Below are positions 34,228 to 45,118 of a DNA stretch of 64,000 nucleotides, piece after piece (positions within the stretch are counted from its first letter, which is position 1; each line of letters starts with the position of its first letter). Source of the stretch: Myxococcales bacterium (GTDB lineage: Bacteria; Myxococcota_A; Polyangia; Haliangiales; Haliangiaceae). Under the pieces are notes generated by a model. The model made no database searches. It was not told the DNA's origin and saw only the letters and a program-made list of their open reading frames with translations. Location: positions 1 to 64,000 of the forward strand of contig JAQBQE010000048.1 of NCBI GenBank assembly GCA_028287135.1, written 5' to 3'. Both the position numbers and the translations under genes were made by a program.

Positions 34228-34923
34228 TCAGGCGTCGCGCAGGCGATAGCCGACCCCGGCCTCCGTCAACAGCCACTGCGGGCGGGCCGGATCCTTCTCG
34301 ACCTTGCGGCGCATCGCCGCCATGTGAACGCGCAGGTAGTGCGTCTGCTCGACGGCGTTCGGTCCCCACACCTCCGTCAGCAACTGACGGTGGGTGAGCA
34401 CGCGCCCGGGCTGCCGCGCCAGGGCGCAGAGGAGACGGAACTCGATCGGCGTGAGGTGGATGTCCTGCGCATCGACGGTGACCTCGTGACGCGCGAGATC
34501 GATCCGGATCGGCCCGATCGCGCGGACCGGTTCATCGGTGGTCACCGTCGCGCGAGCGTGGCGCAGCGCGACGCGGATCCGCGCGAGCAGCTCGCCGACG
34601 CTGAACGGCTTGGTCAGGTAGTCGTCGGCTCCGGCATCGAGCGCCGAGACCTTGTCGTCCTCGCGGTCGCGCGCGGACAGCACGATCACGGGCGTCGTCG
34701 ACCATCCGCGAAGGTGCGCGAGGAACACGAGCCCGTCCCCGTCGGGTAGCCCGAGATCGAGCAGGATCGCAGCGGGTCGGGTCTCGGTCGCGAGGTGCTC
34801 CGCGGCGGCGATCGTCGCGGCCTCGGTGACCGCGAAGCCATGGGTGCTGAGTGCTGCGCGAAGGAACTTCCGCATCGGCGCCTCGTCCTCGACGACGAGC
34901 ACGGTCTCACCGCTGTCGATCAC
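34228..34923 (-). CDS. kdpE: KdpE-type response regulator (OmpR family)
   Basis: 231 residues, GTG start overlapping the kinase stop (GTGA). Receiver domain with Asp56 (LLDLGLPDGDG), Thr/Ser switch (VLSARDRE) and Lys105 (YLTKPFS); winged-helix domain with HLTPIEFRLL, VWGPNAVEQTHYLR and GVGYRLRD. The match to E. coli KdpE extends through both domains, well beyond general OmpR similarity. In E. coli it activates the kdpFABC potassium pump; here no kdp pump genes are in the window and the neighbour is kup, so Kup may be the target. Confidence 0.92.
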   Translation of the reverse strand: MIDSGETVLVVEDEAPMRKFLRAALSTHGFAVTEAATIAAAEHLATETRPAAILLDLGLPDGDGLVFLAHLRGWSTTPVIVLSARDREDDKVSALDAGADDYLTKPFSVGELLARIRVALRHARATVTTDEPVRAIGPIRIDLARHEVTVDAQDIHLTPIEFRLLCALARQPGRVLTHRQLLTEVWGPNAVEQTHYLRVHMAAMRRKVEKDPARPQWLLTEAGVGYRLRDA

Positions 34924-36257
34924 GCGCGGACCTCGGCGGTGGATGGCGGAGTGGTCACGAGCTCGAGCGGCACTCCGGCGTCGGGGAAGCGGACGCGGAA
35001 GATGGCGCCGCCGCCCTCGCGATCGAGGCCCTCGATCTCGCCGCGGTGCGCGAGCGCGATCCCACGGCACACCGCGAGGCCGAGTCCGACGCCACTGGTC
35101 TGCGTCCGCCGGTCGCGTGCAAACTTCTCGAACAGCCGGTCGTGAGCGCCCGCTGGCAGCCCTGGCCCTCGGTCGCGGACCTCGAGGATCGCCCCCGCAG
35201 GGTCGCGGTCCGCGCGGACCTCGATCGCGGTGCCGGGCGGCGTATGCCGGGCGGCATTCTCGAGCAAGTTCGCGAGCAACTGATCGACAAGGATCGGATC
35301 GACGTACGCGAGCAGTCCTTCCGGGACCTGCGCGGTCACGTGGTGATGCATCAGCTCGGCCTCGAGCCGCGACAGCGCAGCCCCCACGAGCTCCTCGAGT
35401 GGCACCCACTCGCGACGCGGAGCGGCTCCGCTCTCCACGCGCGTCACGGCAAGCACGTTGGTCAGGATCCGGCTCAGCCGCTGGGCCTCCTCGACGATGG
35501 TGTCGAGGTTGTCACGCTGATGTTCGGCGGCATCTGCGCGCAGGGTGGACGCCATGCCCGTGATCACGGCGAGCGGCGTTCGCAGGTCATGAGAGACCGA
35601 CGACAGCAACGTGGTCCGCAGCTCCTGGGCACGTGCACGGACCGCGGCATCGTGTGCGTCGGCCGCGAGACGCAGTCGCCCGAGAGCGAGGCGGGCCTGT
35701 CGACGGATGCCGTCGACGAGGTCGCGCTGCTCGTCCGACAGCTCACCAGCCACCTCGATCTCGAGCTCCTCGGTCCCGGGCGGCGTCGAGACGCTGACCG
35801 GGGCTCCGACCGCGCTCCGCACGTGAGTCGCGACGGCGGTCTCGACGCTCGTCGCATCGTTCGCCGCAGCGGCGTCGCGGGTGAACGCGAGGAGCGCAGA
35901 CGTGTCGCGCTCGCGATCGCGGCTCTCCGTCTCCGCACGGCGGAGGCGCGAGATCAGCGTGCCCATGGCGGCGCCGACCACGAACATCATCACGAAGGTC
36001 AGCGGCGATCGCGCATCGGCGACGGCGAACGTGTAGCGCGGTGGAACGAAGAAGAAGTCGAACGCTGCCACCGATAGGGCAGAGGCGGTCAGCGCTGGGC
36101 CCCGCCCGCGAAGCGCCGCGAGCATGATCGCGGACAGGTACAGCATGGCTTCGTCGGCCAGCGAGACGTGGAACCCCGCGGCAAGGCCGGCCAGCGTGGC
36201 CACGGCAACCGTCACGACGGCCATCGCATACGCTCGACCGCGAGCCCGCTCGTCCAT
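34920..36257 (-). CDS. KdpD-like histidine kinase lacking the N-terminal sensor domain
   Basis: 445 residues. It starts with the four-helix DUF4118 membrane region of KdpD (about 12-103, with FFFVPPRYTFAVADARS), then a GAF-like linker, HisKA with His223 (SVSHDLRTPLAVI) and a HATPase domain (LLENAARHTPPG, GPGLP, GVGLGLAVCRGI). Full KdpD has ~900 residues with an N-terminal KdpD/universal-stress module, which is missing; upstream DNA in the same frame is not coding. The start (ATG 36257) overlaps the stop of the small upstream gene by one base. It should pair with the KdpE-type regulator encoded next. Confidence 0.88.
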   Translation of the reverse strand: MDERARGRAYAMAVVTVAVATLAGLAAGFHVSLADEAMLYLSAIMLAALRGRGPALTASALSVAAFDFFFVPPRYTFAVADARSPLTFVMMFVVGAAMGTLISRLRRAETESRDRERDTSALLAFTRDAAAANDATSVETAVATHVRSAVGAPVSVSTPPGTEELEIEVAGELSDEQRDLVDGIRRQARLALGRLRLAADAHDAAVRARAQELRTTLLSSVSHDLRTPLAVITGMASTLRADAAEHQRDNLDTIVEEAQRLSRILTNVLAVTRVESGAAPRREWVPLEELVGAALSRLEAELMHHHVTAQVPEGLLAYVDPILVDQLLANLLENAARHTPPGTAIEVRADRDPAGAILEVRDRGPGLPAGAHDRLFEKFARDRRTQTSGVGLGLAVCRGIALAHRGEIEGLDREGGGAIFRVRFPDAGVPLELVTTPPSTAEVRA

Positions 36258-36490
36258 CACCTGGCACCGTACCGCGAAGGTGGACGGCGAGCCGCTCGCG
36301 CGCGAGGTACACGTATCCGTTCGCGCAACAGGGCGCACAGCCCCAGGATTCCCGCGAGCACCAGCAGAAGTCCCAGCGTCGTCCCGGGTCCAAACGGGAT
36401 CGAGCCCGTCAGCGCCGGGCCGCACGCGAGCAGGCCGACGATCACGCAGCCAATGTGCAGGACGAGCTCCTCGCGGACGGCTTCTGACAC
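36257..36490 (-). CDS. Small two-helix membrane protein between kup and the kinase gene
   Basis: 77 residues, GTG at 36490 with GGGAGA about seven bases upstream. Two hydrophobic segments (LHIGCVIVGLLACGPAL and TTLGLLLVLAGILGLCALL) are followed by an Arg-rich tail. Its TGA overlaps the kinase ATG (TGATG), so it is probably made with the kinase, and it is 11 bases downstream of kup. Its size and place suggest an accessory subunit (as KdpF is in Kdp), but there is no sequence match. Confidence 0.6.
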   Translation of the reverse strand: MSEAVREELVLHIGCVIVGLLACGPALTGSIPFGPGTTLGLLLVLAGILGLCALLRERIRVPRARAARRPPSRYGAR

Positions 36491-36501
36491 GGTGATTCTC
36501 C

Positions 36502-38439
36502 CTACATCTCGATCTGGAGGCCGAGCTCGACGACGCGGTTCGGCGGCAGGTTGAAGAACGCCGTCGGTGGCCGTGCGTTGCGTGCGAGGAACGCGAACAG
36601 CACCTTGCGCCACCGCGCGAGCTTGCTGTGACCATCGGTCAGGAGGGTCTGGCGCCCGAGGTAGTACGTCGTCGTCATCGGCTGAGCCGTGAAGCCTTTG
36701 CGTGCAGCGCGGGTGAGGAGCTTCGGGACATCGGGCGTCTGCATGAAGCCAACCTTGGCGACGACGCGGAAGAAGCCGTGCCCGAGCTCGTGGACCTCGA
36801 GGTTCCGGTCGAGATCGACCCAGGGCACGGCCTCGGTGTGCAGCGAGAACAGCACGACGTGCTGATGGAGCACCTGGTTGTGCTTCAGGTGATGCATCAG
36901 CACGTTCGGCACGCCACCCGGGGTGGACGCCATGAACACGGCGGTGCCCCTGACGCGAGGCGGCGGCGAGGTCGCGATGTCAGCGAGGAACAGGTCCTCG
37001 GGAACGCTGATGGCGTCCATGACCTGCGACAGCTCGAGACGGCCTCGCCACCAGGTCGTCATCACGAGGTACACACACACGCCCGCGGCGAGCGGGAACC
37101 AGCCACCGTCGAGGATCTTCGCGGCGTTCGCGCCGAAGAACGCGAGATCGATCGTCAGGAACGGAACCAGGAAGGCGAGGGCCTTGGGCCGCGAGTAACC
37201 CCAGCGCTGTCGACAGACCAGGTAGAACAGGCACGACGTGATGCCCATCGTCCCGGTCACCGCGATGCCGTAGGCGGCCGCGAGCCCCGAGCTCGATTGG
37301 AACTGCAGGACAAGGACGATGCAGCCGATCATCAGCAGCCAGTTCATCTCGGGGATGTAGATCTGCCCCTCCGACTTCGCGTTCGTGTGAACGACCGTGA
37401 CACGCGGCCAGAACCCGAGCTGCATCGCCTGGCGCGTCAGCGAGAACACGCCGGAGATCAGCGCCTGTGACGCGATGATCGCCGCCATCGTTGCGAGCAC
37501 GAGCATCGGGATCTGGAGCGGCCCATCGACCATCGCGTAGAACGGGTTCGCGATCGTTCCGGGCTCGCTCGAGATCAGGAGCGCGCCCTGCCCAAAGTAG
37601 TTGAGCAGCAGGCCGGGCAGCGCGATCGTGAACCACGCGATCCGGATCGGCGTCTTGCCGAAGTGGCCCATGTCGGCGTAGAGCGCCTCGCCCCCGGTGA
37701 CGACGAGGAACACGAGGCCGACGATCAGGAAGCCATGCACGCCGTGCGAGCGGAGGAACGCGATTCCGTGCAGCGGGTTGACCGCCGAGAGCACGGCCGG
37801 TTCGACGAGGATCCAGCGTAGACCGAGCACGCCGATCGCGAGGAACCACAGCACCATCACGGGGCCGAACGCCGTGCCGATCCGCCCCGTGCCGTGTCGC
37901 TGCACGACGAACAAGCCAACGATGATCCCGATCGTGATCGGGACGACGAGATGACCGAGCGCGGGGCTGTGATCGGAGAGCCCCTCCATCGCACCGAGCA
38001 CGGAGATCGCGGGCGTGATCATGCCGTCGCCCATCAGCAGGCCGGCGCCGAACAGACCGAGCGCGAGGGCGATCGGCAAACCCCGCCGCGTTCGCTTGCC
38101 CGAATCATCGAGGAGCGCCGCGAGTGCCAGAATTCCTCCCTCGCCCTTGTTGTCGGCACGCAGCACGAACACCAGATACTTGACGGTGACCACGAGCATC
38201 AGCGCCCAGAACATCAGCGACAGAACACCGAGCACGTTCGGCGCCAGGGTCTCCGTCGTCGAAGCGATCGCGTGGGGTGAGTAGGGCGCGGCGAGGCACT
38301 CCTTCATCGCATACAGCGGTGAGGTGCCGATGTCGCCGTAGACGACGCCCAGCGCGCCGAGGGAGGCAACGGCAAGCTCGCGCCTGCCGCGTGGGATGTG
38401 ATGCGGACCAACGTCAGAGCGCGGAACAACTGCTTCCAT
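36502..38439 (-). CDS. kup: Kup-type potassium transporter
   Basis: 645 residues, normal length. A K+/H+ symporter of the inner membrane with about twelve helices. Family motifs: LGALGVVYGDIGTSPLYA at 28-45 (K+ binding in helix 1), NKGEGGILAL, and LMGDGMITPAISVL. The hydrophilic C-terminal domain (about 460-645) is complete, with HVVLFSLHTEAVPWV and TYYLGRQTL. It is the first gene of a set kup - small membrane protein - KdpD-like - KdpE. The 117 bases upstream presumably carry its promoter. Confidence 0.96.
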   Translation of the reverse strand: MEAVVPRSDVGPHHIPRGRRELAVASLGALGVVYGDIGTSPLYAMKECLAAPYSPHAIASTTETLAPNVLGVLSLMFWALMLVVTVKYLVFVLRADNKGEGGILALAALLDDSGKRTRRGLPIALALGLFGAGLLMGDGMITPAISVLGAMEGLSDHSPALGHLVVPITIGIIVGLFVVQRHGTGRIGTAFGPVMVLWFLAIGVLGLRWILVEPAVLSAVNPLHGIAFLRSHGVHGFLIVGLVFLVVTGGEALYADMGHFGKTPIRIAWFTIALPGLLLNYFGQGALLISSEPGTIANPFYAMVDGPLQIPMLVLATMAAIIASQALISGVFSLTRQAMQLGFWPRVTVVHTNAKSEGQIYIPEMNWLLMIGCIVLVLQFQSSSGLAAAYGIAVTGTMGITSCLFYLVCRQRWGYSRPKALAFLVPFLTIDLAFFGANAAKILDGGWFPLAAGVCVYLVMTTWWRGRLELSQVMDAISVPEDLFLADIATSPPPRVRGTAVFMASTPGGVPNVLMHHLKHNQVLHQHVVLFSLHTEAVPWVDLDRNLEVHELGHGFFRVVAKVGFMQTPDVPKLLTRAARKGFTAQPMTTTYYLGRQTLLTDGHSKLARWRKVLFAFLARNARPPTAFFNLPPNRVVELGLQIEM

Positions 38440-38556
38440 CGAGTGCGTGGGGCCGACCTAGCGGCCACGACCTTCGCGCTCGGCGTACCACCCTGGATCC
38501 GACGAGGATCGGGATCTCCGGATCAAGAATTCGTAAAGACGAACAGCTGAGCGTGG

Positions 38557-38940
38557 TTACGTGCGGCGCCCGCGCGCCAGGTACTCGGCCACGAGCGTCG
38601 GGAGGACGCGCGTGTCGATCGGCTTCGTGATGTAGCCGTCGAACCCCGCGGTCAGCGCGGCCTCCTCGTCACCACGCATCGCGCTCGCCGTGACCGCGAC
38701 GATGATCAGGCCCGCTCTCATCGGATCGGCGCGGAGCTGACGCGTGAACGCGAGTCCATCGAGCCCGGGCAACCGGATGTCCAGGAGCAGGAGGTCGGGA
38801 CGAAACACCCGGAGGATCTCGTTGGCTTCCTCGGCCGACGTCGCCGTCGAGACCTCGTACCCCTTCGCGGCGAGCAGCACCGAGAGCAGCTTGAGGTTCA
38901 ACGGCGTGTCGTCGACGATCAGGATCTGTTCCCCGGGCAT
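38557..38940 (-). CDS. Single-domain response regulator (receiver)
   Basis: 127 residues, a stand-alone receiver domain: acidic pair in ILIVDDTPLN, phospho-acceptor Asp in LLLLDIRLPGLDG, Thr in AVTASAMRGDE and Lys in GYITKPID. No output domain. Its ATG overlaps the stop of the hybrid kinase (1-base overlap), so it is a probable target of, or relay from, that kinase; the sequence is of the CheY-like DivK/PleD-receiver type. Confidence 0.9.
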   Translation of the reverse strand: MPGEQILIVDDTPLNLKLLSVLLAAKGYEVSTATSAEEANEILRVFRPDLLLLDIRLPGLDGLAFTRQLRADPMRAGLIIVAVTASAMRGDEEAALTAGFDGYITKPIDTRVLPTLVAEYLARGRRT

Positions 38941-41780
38941 CAGCCGGTCTCCCCCGCGATGCGGCGCTCGAGGACCGCCGCGAGCTCGGCGACCACGCGC
39001 GCATTGCCCTCGTGTCCCTTCGAGACCACGGCGTTGGCAGCGCTCCGCAACATCGCGAGCTCACCCGTGGTCAGATCCTTACTCGTCCACACGATCACCG
39101 GCACCGTGCGACCCTTGGGATCCCGCCGGAGCTGGTCGAGGAACTCGAAGCCCGACATCGCGGGCATGATCAGGTCGAGGACGATCGCCGCGGGAGCAGG
39201 TCCCGTGATCGCGAGCGCGCGCTGCAAGGCGGTCGCCGGATCCTGCTCGCACAGCGGTGCATAGCCGAGCTGGTTCAGCGTCGCCGCCATCACCTTGAGC
39301 GACGCGAGGTCGTCATCGACGACCATCACCGGGATGCCGCCACCGGGCGCGACACCCGCGCGAACGAGCGACGACATCAGCGTCTTGTCATCGAGCGGCT
39401 TCAGCAGGATGTCGTGGACCTCGAAGCCCGCCACCGCGCCGCGCTCGGCCACCACGGTCAGCACGATCACCGGGACCGCTCCGTTCTTGCCGTCGCGTAG
39501 CCGCTGCAGCACCTCCAGGCCCGTCATGTCGGGCAGCAGGAGATCCAGCGTGATCGCGTCGTACGAGCGCATGTTGCAGCGCGCGACCGCGTCGGAGCCT
39601 GTCGAGACTGCCTCCACGGTGTAGCCCGCCGAGGTCAGAGCGGTGACGAGGGCCGTGCGGTCGTTGAGATCGTCCTCGATCACGAGCACGGTCGGTGAGT
39701 GGTCGCGCGACACGGCACCGGTCGGCTTGCCGGCCGCCGTGACCAGCGCAGCGAGCGTCCGCGGCAACGTGGCCGTGAACGTGCTGCCCTGGCCGACGAC
39801 GCTCGTCGCGCCCACCGTGCCACCCTGCGCCTCGACGATGCGCTTGGTCAGCGCGAGCCCGAGCCCGGTGCCCCCGGCCTTCCGGCTGCCCTCCTTGGTC
39901 TGCTGGAAGTCGGCGAACAGCAGGGCGAGCTCGTCGGCGTGGATCCCGACCCCGGTGTCCTCGACCTCGATCTTCAACAGGTCGCCGAGGGCCGACCCAC
40001 GGACCGTCACCGTACCGCCGGGTGGCGTGAACTTGAGCGCGTTGGAGATGTAGTTGTAGAGGACCTGCTTGAGACGCGCGGGATCGAGCGTGACCTCGAC
40101 GACGGCGTCCTCGATGTGCGTCTCGAGCTTGATCCGCTGCTTGGCCGCCGTGGTGCGCAGGATGCCGAGGACCTCGCTGAGCACGTTGCCGAGCTTGACG
40201 CGCTCCGGGAAGAACTCGAGCTTGCCAGCCTCGACCTTCGACAGGTCGAGGACGTCGTTGATCAGCTGCAGCAGATGGCGGCCACTGGTCAGGATGTCGC
40301 CGAGGAACTCCTTCGACATCGCGGAGTCGACCGGGACCGAGCCGTCGTACATCAGCTCGGAGAACCCGATGATCGCGTTGAGCGGCGTCCTCAGCTCGTG
40401 CGACATGCTCGCGAGGAACTGGGACTTGTACGCACTCGCCTTCGCGAGCTCGTTGGCCTTGACCTCGAGGTGCGAGTGCGCTTCCTCGAGCTCGGTGGCC
40501 TGGCGCTGGGTCTCAGCGAGCAGGCTGCGCGCTGCATCACGGGCGCGCGCAACCTCGAGTGCGATGGCGACGCTCTCGCGCACGAGCAGAAGCAGCTCCT
40601 CCTGTTGTTCCGTCCATGGGCGGAGCGACGCGAGCTCGAGGATGCCGGTGATCTTGTCCGCCGCCACGAGCGGGACGAGCACGAGCCCGCGGGGCCCGGT
40701 GTCTGCCGTTGCCGAGCGCAGTCGAAGCGCGCCAGCCCCCTCACCCTCGATCACGGTGATCTCCGGCTTGCGCACGGCCTCGCCGAGCAGTCCGTCGCCG
40801 AGCGTGACCTCCGAAGGGATCGATCCGGAGACCGCATGCTTGCCGAGCAGCACGAACGGACCGCCGGGCGGGCCGTGATAGAGCGCGCCGACCGGAGCGT
40901 CGAGATAGTTCGCGAGGAACGCGACGGTCTTGGTCGCGACCTCCTCGGGCGCGAGCTCGCCGCGGATCTCGTCGCCGAGTCCCGCTTGACCGGCCTTGAC
41001 CCAGCTACTGCGCGCGCGCTCGTCATCGAGGCGCTGGAGGTGCTGCGCCATCTGGTTTGCCTTGACGGCGACGTCGCCGAGCTCGTCACGCGACGTCGAT
41101 GGGATCGGCACCGAGAAGTCGCCGTCGCCGAAGCGACGGAAGCCGGCGATCAGCTGCTCGAGACTGCGGAACAGTCCGCGCGAGATCATGACCGACAGCA
41201 CGAGCAGAGCGACGATGCAGCAGGCGCTCACGATCAGCCGCACCCGCGCAGCGCTCTGCTGGGCCTCGAGCGTGGCGGTGAACGCCTTGGTCAGCTCTCG
41301 CTCGTCGAACACCGTGACCTGATCGATCAGCGCCGCGGCGCGCGACCGCTTGTCCTGCATCTCCTGCACGGCAGCCACCACACCTTCACCGGTCTCTCCG
41401 TTGATCAACGTGCGTGAGACGGCGAGCGCCGACGTGTAGTAGTCCTCGACCGCGAGCCGGAGCGCTGCGATCTGACCGACCGTGATCGCATCACGTGCGC
41501 CGCCGATCAGCTGGAGCATGGCCTGTCGTTCCGTCTCGGCCCCGGCGAGGAGGTCTGGATCGCTGGCATCCACCGCCTGTTGCAAGCTGCGGCCGACGGT
41601 CTCGAACGCGTGCTCGAGCTGCGGTCGCAGCCGGATCTTCGGGAGATAGCTCTGCTGGATGCTGGCGACGTGACTGGCGAGCCGGTCCTCGTACGACGCA
41701 CCGGTGAGCGTCAGCACGAGCATCGCGATCGCACCGACGGCGACGATCGCGATCAACTTGAGGCGCAGCGTGAAGCGCAT
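38940..41780 (-). CDS. Hybrid sensor histidine kinase (4HB/HAMP/GAF/HisKA/HATPase/REC/REC)
   Basis: 946 residues. Two membrane helices (about 8-27 and 182-200) enclose a ~150-residue helical periplasmic sensor of the four-helix-bundle type. Then HAMP (about 200-250), GAF (about 275-410), coiled coil, HisKA with His461 (FLASMSHELRTPLNAIIGF), HATPase (about 565-690; NYISNALKFTPPGG, TGLGLAL), and two receivers (about 712-825 with Asp in LDLLLPDMTG, and about 835-945 with Asp in LDLIMPAMSG). The second receiver has Lys in SKGHEG. It is coupled to the PstS-like gene (1-base gap) and to the single receiver gene. Confidence 0.95.
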   Translation of the reverse strand: MRFTLRLKLIAIVAVGAIAMLVLTLTGASYEDRLASHVASIQQSYLPKIRLRPQLEHAFETVGRSLQQAVDASDPDLLAGAETERQAMLQLIGGARDAITVGQIAALRLAVEDYYTSALAVSRTLINGETGEGVVAAVQEMQDKRSRAAALIDQVTVFDERELTKAFTATLEAQQSAARVRLIVSACCIVALLVLSVMISRGLFRSLEQLIAGFRRFGDGDFSVPIPSTSRDELGDVAVKANQMAQHLQRLDDERARSSWVKAGQAGLGDEIRGELAPEEVATKTVAFLANYLDAPVGALYHGPPGGPFVLLGKHAVSGSIPSEVTLGDGLLGEAVRKPEITVIEGEGAGALRLRSATADTGPRGLVLVPLVAADKITGILELASLRPWTEQQEELLLLVRESVAIALEVARARDAARSLLAETQRQATELEEAHSHLEVKANELAKASAYKSQFLASMSHELRTPLNAIIGFSELMYDGSVPVDSAMSKEFLGDILTSGRHLLQLINDVLDLSKVEAGKLEFFPERVKLGNVLSEVLGILRTTAAKQRIKLETHIEDAVVEVTLDPARLKQVLYNYISNALKFTPPGGTVTVRGSALGDLLKIEVEDTGVGIHADELALLFADFQQTKEGSRKAGGTGLGLALTKRIVEAQGGTVGATSVVGQGSTFTATLPRTLAALVTAAGKPTGAVSRDHSPTVLVIEDDLNDRTALVTALTSAGYTVEAVSTGSDAVARCNMRSYDAITLDLLLPDMTGLEVLQRLRDGKNGAVPVIVLTVVAERGAVAGFEVHDILLKPLDDKTLMSSLVRAGVAPGGGIPVMVVDDDLASLKVMAATLNQLGYAPLCEQDPATALQRALAITGPAPAAIVLDLIMPAMSGFEFLDQLRRDPKGRTVPVIVWTSKDLTTGELAMLRSAANAVVSKGHEGNARVVAELAAVLERRIAGETG

Positions 41781-41781
41781 G

Positions 41782-42216
41782 CTACTCGAGCACGATCACT
41801 TTCGTGCCGGTGACATCCGTGGAGGTCGACACGTACCCGATCGCACCGACGTGACTGCTGACGTACTTGACGACATCCGCGTCGGTCGCGAGCTCGGCGG
41901 GAGGCACGCCGCGGCCCGAGAACACGAGCTGGGTCCAGTACCGCCGGACGGCAGCGACCGAACGGTCGAGGACGTCCGAGGAGAACGCGGCCCGCACCGA
42001 GCTCTTCGGCCCGAGGTCGACGGGCGTCACCAGGCTGTCATCGCCCCACCGTGTGCGCTTCTTGAGGAACACATCGGAGATGAACCGGCGGTCGAGCTTG
42101 GTCCTGGGGTTCTTGGGATGAACGATCACGCGGAAGGCCCGCACGGTCTCTGCCGCCGCGTCGGGGCGGGGAGCCACGAGCAACACGAGCATGAGGACTA
42201 GGAGGCAGGTCTTCAT
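41782..42216 (-). CDS. PstS-like (phosphate-type) periplasmic binding protein, short form
   Basis: 144 residues with a signal peptide (CLLVLMLVLLVAPRPDAAAE). It resembles the short phosphate-ABC substrate-binding-like family: FRVIVHPKNPRTKLDRRFI, VFLKKRTRWGDDSLVTPVD, FWTQ-like YWTQLVFSGRGVPP and IGYVSTSTD. Family members are half the length of PstS and contain one lobe, so it may sense rather than transport. No transport genes are adjacent; it is flanked by a porin gene and a hybrid kinase gene, with gaps of 6 and 1 bases, which supports a sensing role for the kinase. Confidence 0.85.
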   Translation of the reverse strand: MKTCLLVLMLVLLVAPRPDAAAETVRAFRVIVHPKNPRTKLDRRFISDVFLKKRTRWGDDSLVTPVDLGPKSSVRAAFSSDVLDRSVAAVRRYWTQLVFSGRGVPPAELATDADVVKYVSSHVGAIGYVSTSTDVTGTKVIVLE

Positions 42217-42222
42217 CGCAGG

Positions 42223-43374
42223 TCAGAAGTAGACGGTGGTCTTCGCGACGAGGAGCCACCAGCGGTTCGCGAGACCGCCGGGGGCCATGTTGTCGTTGAG
42301 TGCCGGGTTCAGCGTAGCCGTTCCGCGCAGCGCGTGCCCCTCGATCTTGAGCAGCCAGTGGGGGTTGAGATCGAAGCGCAACGTTGCCGCGGCATCGTGA
42401 AGGCGACTCTCGCGACCCTCCCGGTTGTCGAGGTCCGGGTAGTAGATCGAGTAGTAGCCGGCGGCCTGGACCAGCGGGCTGAACCGATACGCGGCCAGCC
42501 AGTACGCGCGGGTGTCGGTCGTGTGCCTCCGGGGGAATCGCGGATCATTGGTCTCGAGCCGAGACGTCCACCGGCTGTACTCGGTCGCGAAGGTGATCGG
42601 CCCGGTGACGTACTCGAGCGACGCGATCCACATGCGGATCCCGAGCGCGAGTGTGATCGGCGCGACCTCGGTCGGCAGGCGGAGATCCGATTCGAGGCGC
42701 GCGGCGATCGCACTACCGCCGAGCCGCAGGCCCTCGACCGGGGTCTCCCACATCACCCGTCCACCGACGACGTACGGGATCTCGAGCCGGTCGATCTGCG
42801 TCATCGTGGTCTCGTCGAGATCGACGTGGATCGTCCCGGCGAACAGCCGGTACTCGAGCGCGCCGCGCGTGCCGAGTGGCTTGAAACCGTAGAGCTCGGC
42901 GCCGGTCTGGGCGAGCAGGGCTTCGCGATTGGTCGCGGGATAGATCGATTGCGGCAGCAGCACCACCGGGTGCGCGGCATCGATGTCGCTCGAGTCGTTG
43001 TACAGGCCGAAGGGCAGCTTGACCCGACCCGCACGGAGGCCGAGCCAGTCTTTCCAGCGATAGTCGAGAAACGCCCAGTCCACGCGCGCGGTGTAGTTCC
43101 CGATCGGGCCGAGATCGCGGGTGAACAGCTGGATACCCACGCGCAGGCGATCGTTGAGTGCCTTGCTGAAGTTGATCCCTGCCTCGGTCAGCTCGAAGCT
43201 GCCGCGCTCGGTGCTGGTCAGGTAGTTGTTGTCGGTCGTGACCGCCGCGCCCTGGCTGACGAACGCATGGACCTGGAGCGCCGAACCATCGTCCTCGTCA
43301 CCCTCGGCGCGAGCGGGGACCGCAGCACTCGTGAGACTCACGAGCGCACACGCTGCGACCAGCCCCAGGCGCAT
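42223..43374 (-). CDS. Porin-like outer-membrane beta-barrel
   Basis: 383 residues, ATG at 43374, signal peptide (LVAACALVSLTSAAVPARA). The mature part is a barrel with typical porin features: GIQLFTRDLG, ARVDWAFLDYRW, LRAGRVKLPFGLYND (an OprP/OprO-like motif), DTRAYWLAAYRFSPL, and a terminal Phe (TVYF). Anion- or sugar-specific porins of this type often sit with transport operons; here it leads an operon with the PstS-like protein, the hybrid kinase and the receiver. Confidence 0.85.
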   Translation of the reverse strand: MRLGLVAACALVSLTSAAVPARAEGDEDDGSALQVHAFVSQGAAVTTDNNYLTSTERGSFELTEAGINFSKALNDRLRVGIQLFTRDLGPIGNYTARVDWAFLDYRWKDWLGLRAGRVKLPFGLYNDSSDIDAAHPVVLLPQSIYPATNREALLAQTGAELYGFKPLGTRGALEYRLFAGTIHVDLDETTMTQIDRLEIPYVVGGRVMWETPVEGLRLGGSAIAARLESDLRLPTEVAPITLALGIRMWIASLEYVTGPITFATEYSRWTSRLETNDPRFPRRHTTDTRAYWLAAYRFSPLVQAAGYYSIYYPDLDNREGRESRLHDAAATLRFDLNPHWLLKIEGHALRGTATLNPALNDNMAPGGLANRWWLLVAKTTVYF

Positions 43375-43454
43375 GGGTCAGGCTCGCATGCCACCTCGAG
43401 GAGCTCAAGGCCTGCCCCCGGCCTCCCCGTGACTTCACACTGGTTCAAATTGCG

Positions 43455-45086
<1,632 letters not shown>

Positions 45087-45118
45087 AGCCCCGACGATGC
45101 CGGGCGGGCTGTTCCCGG

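Noticed and set aside
34920..36635. Longer start for the KdpD-like kinase that would restore the sensor domain
   Set aside because: The upstream part of the frame is Arg/Ser-rich shadow sequence overlapping the small membrane gene and kup; it has no KdpD or universal-stress motifs.
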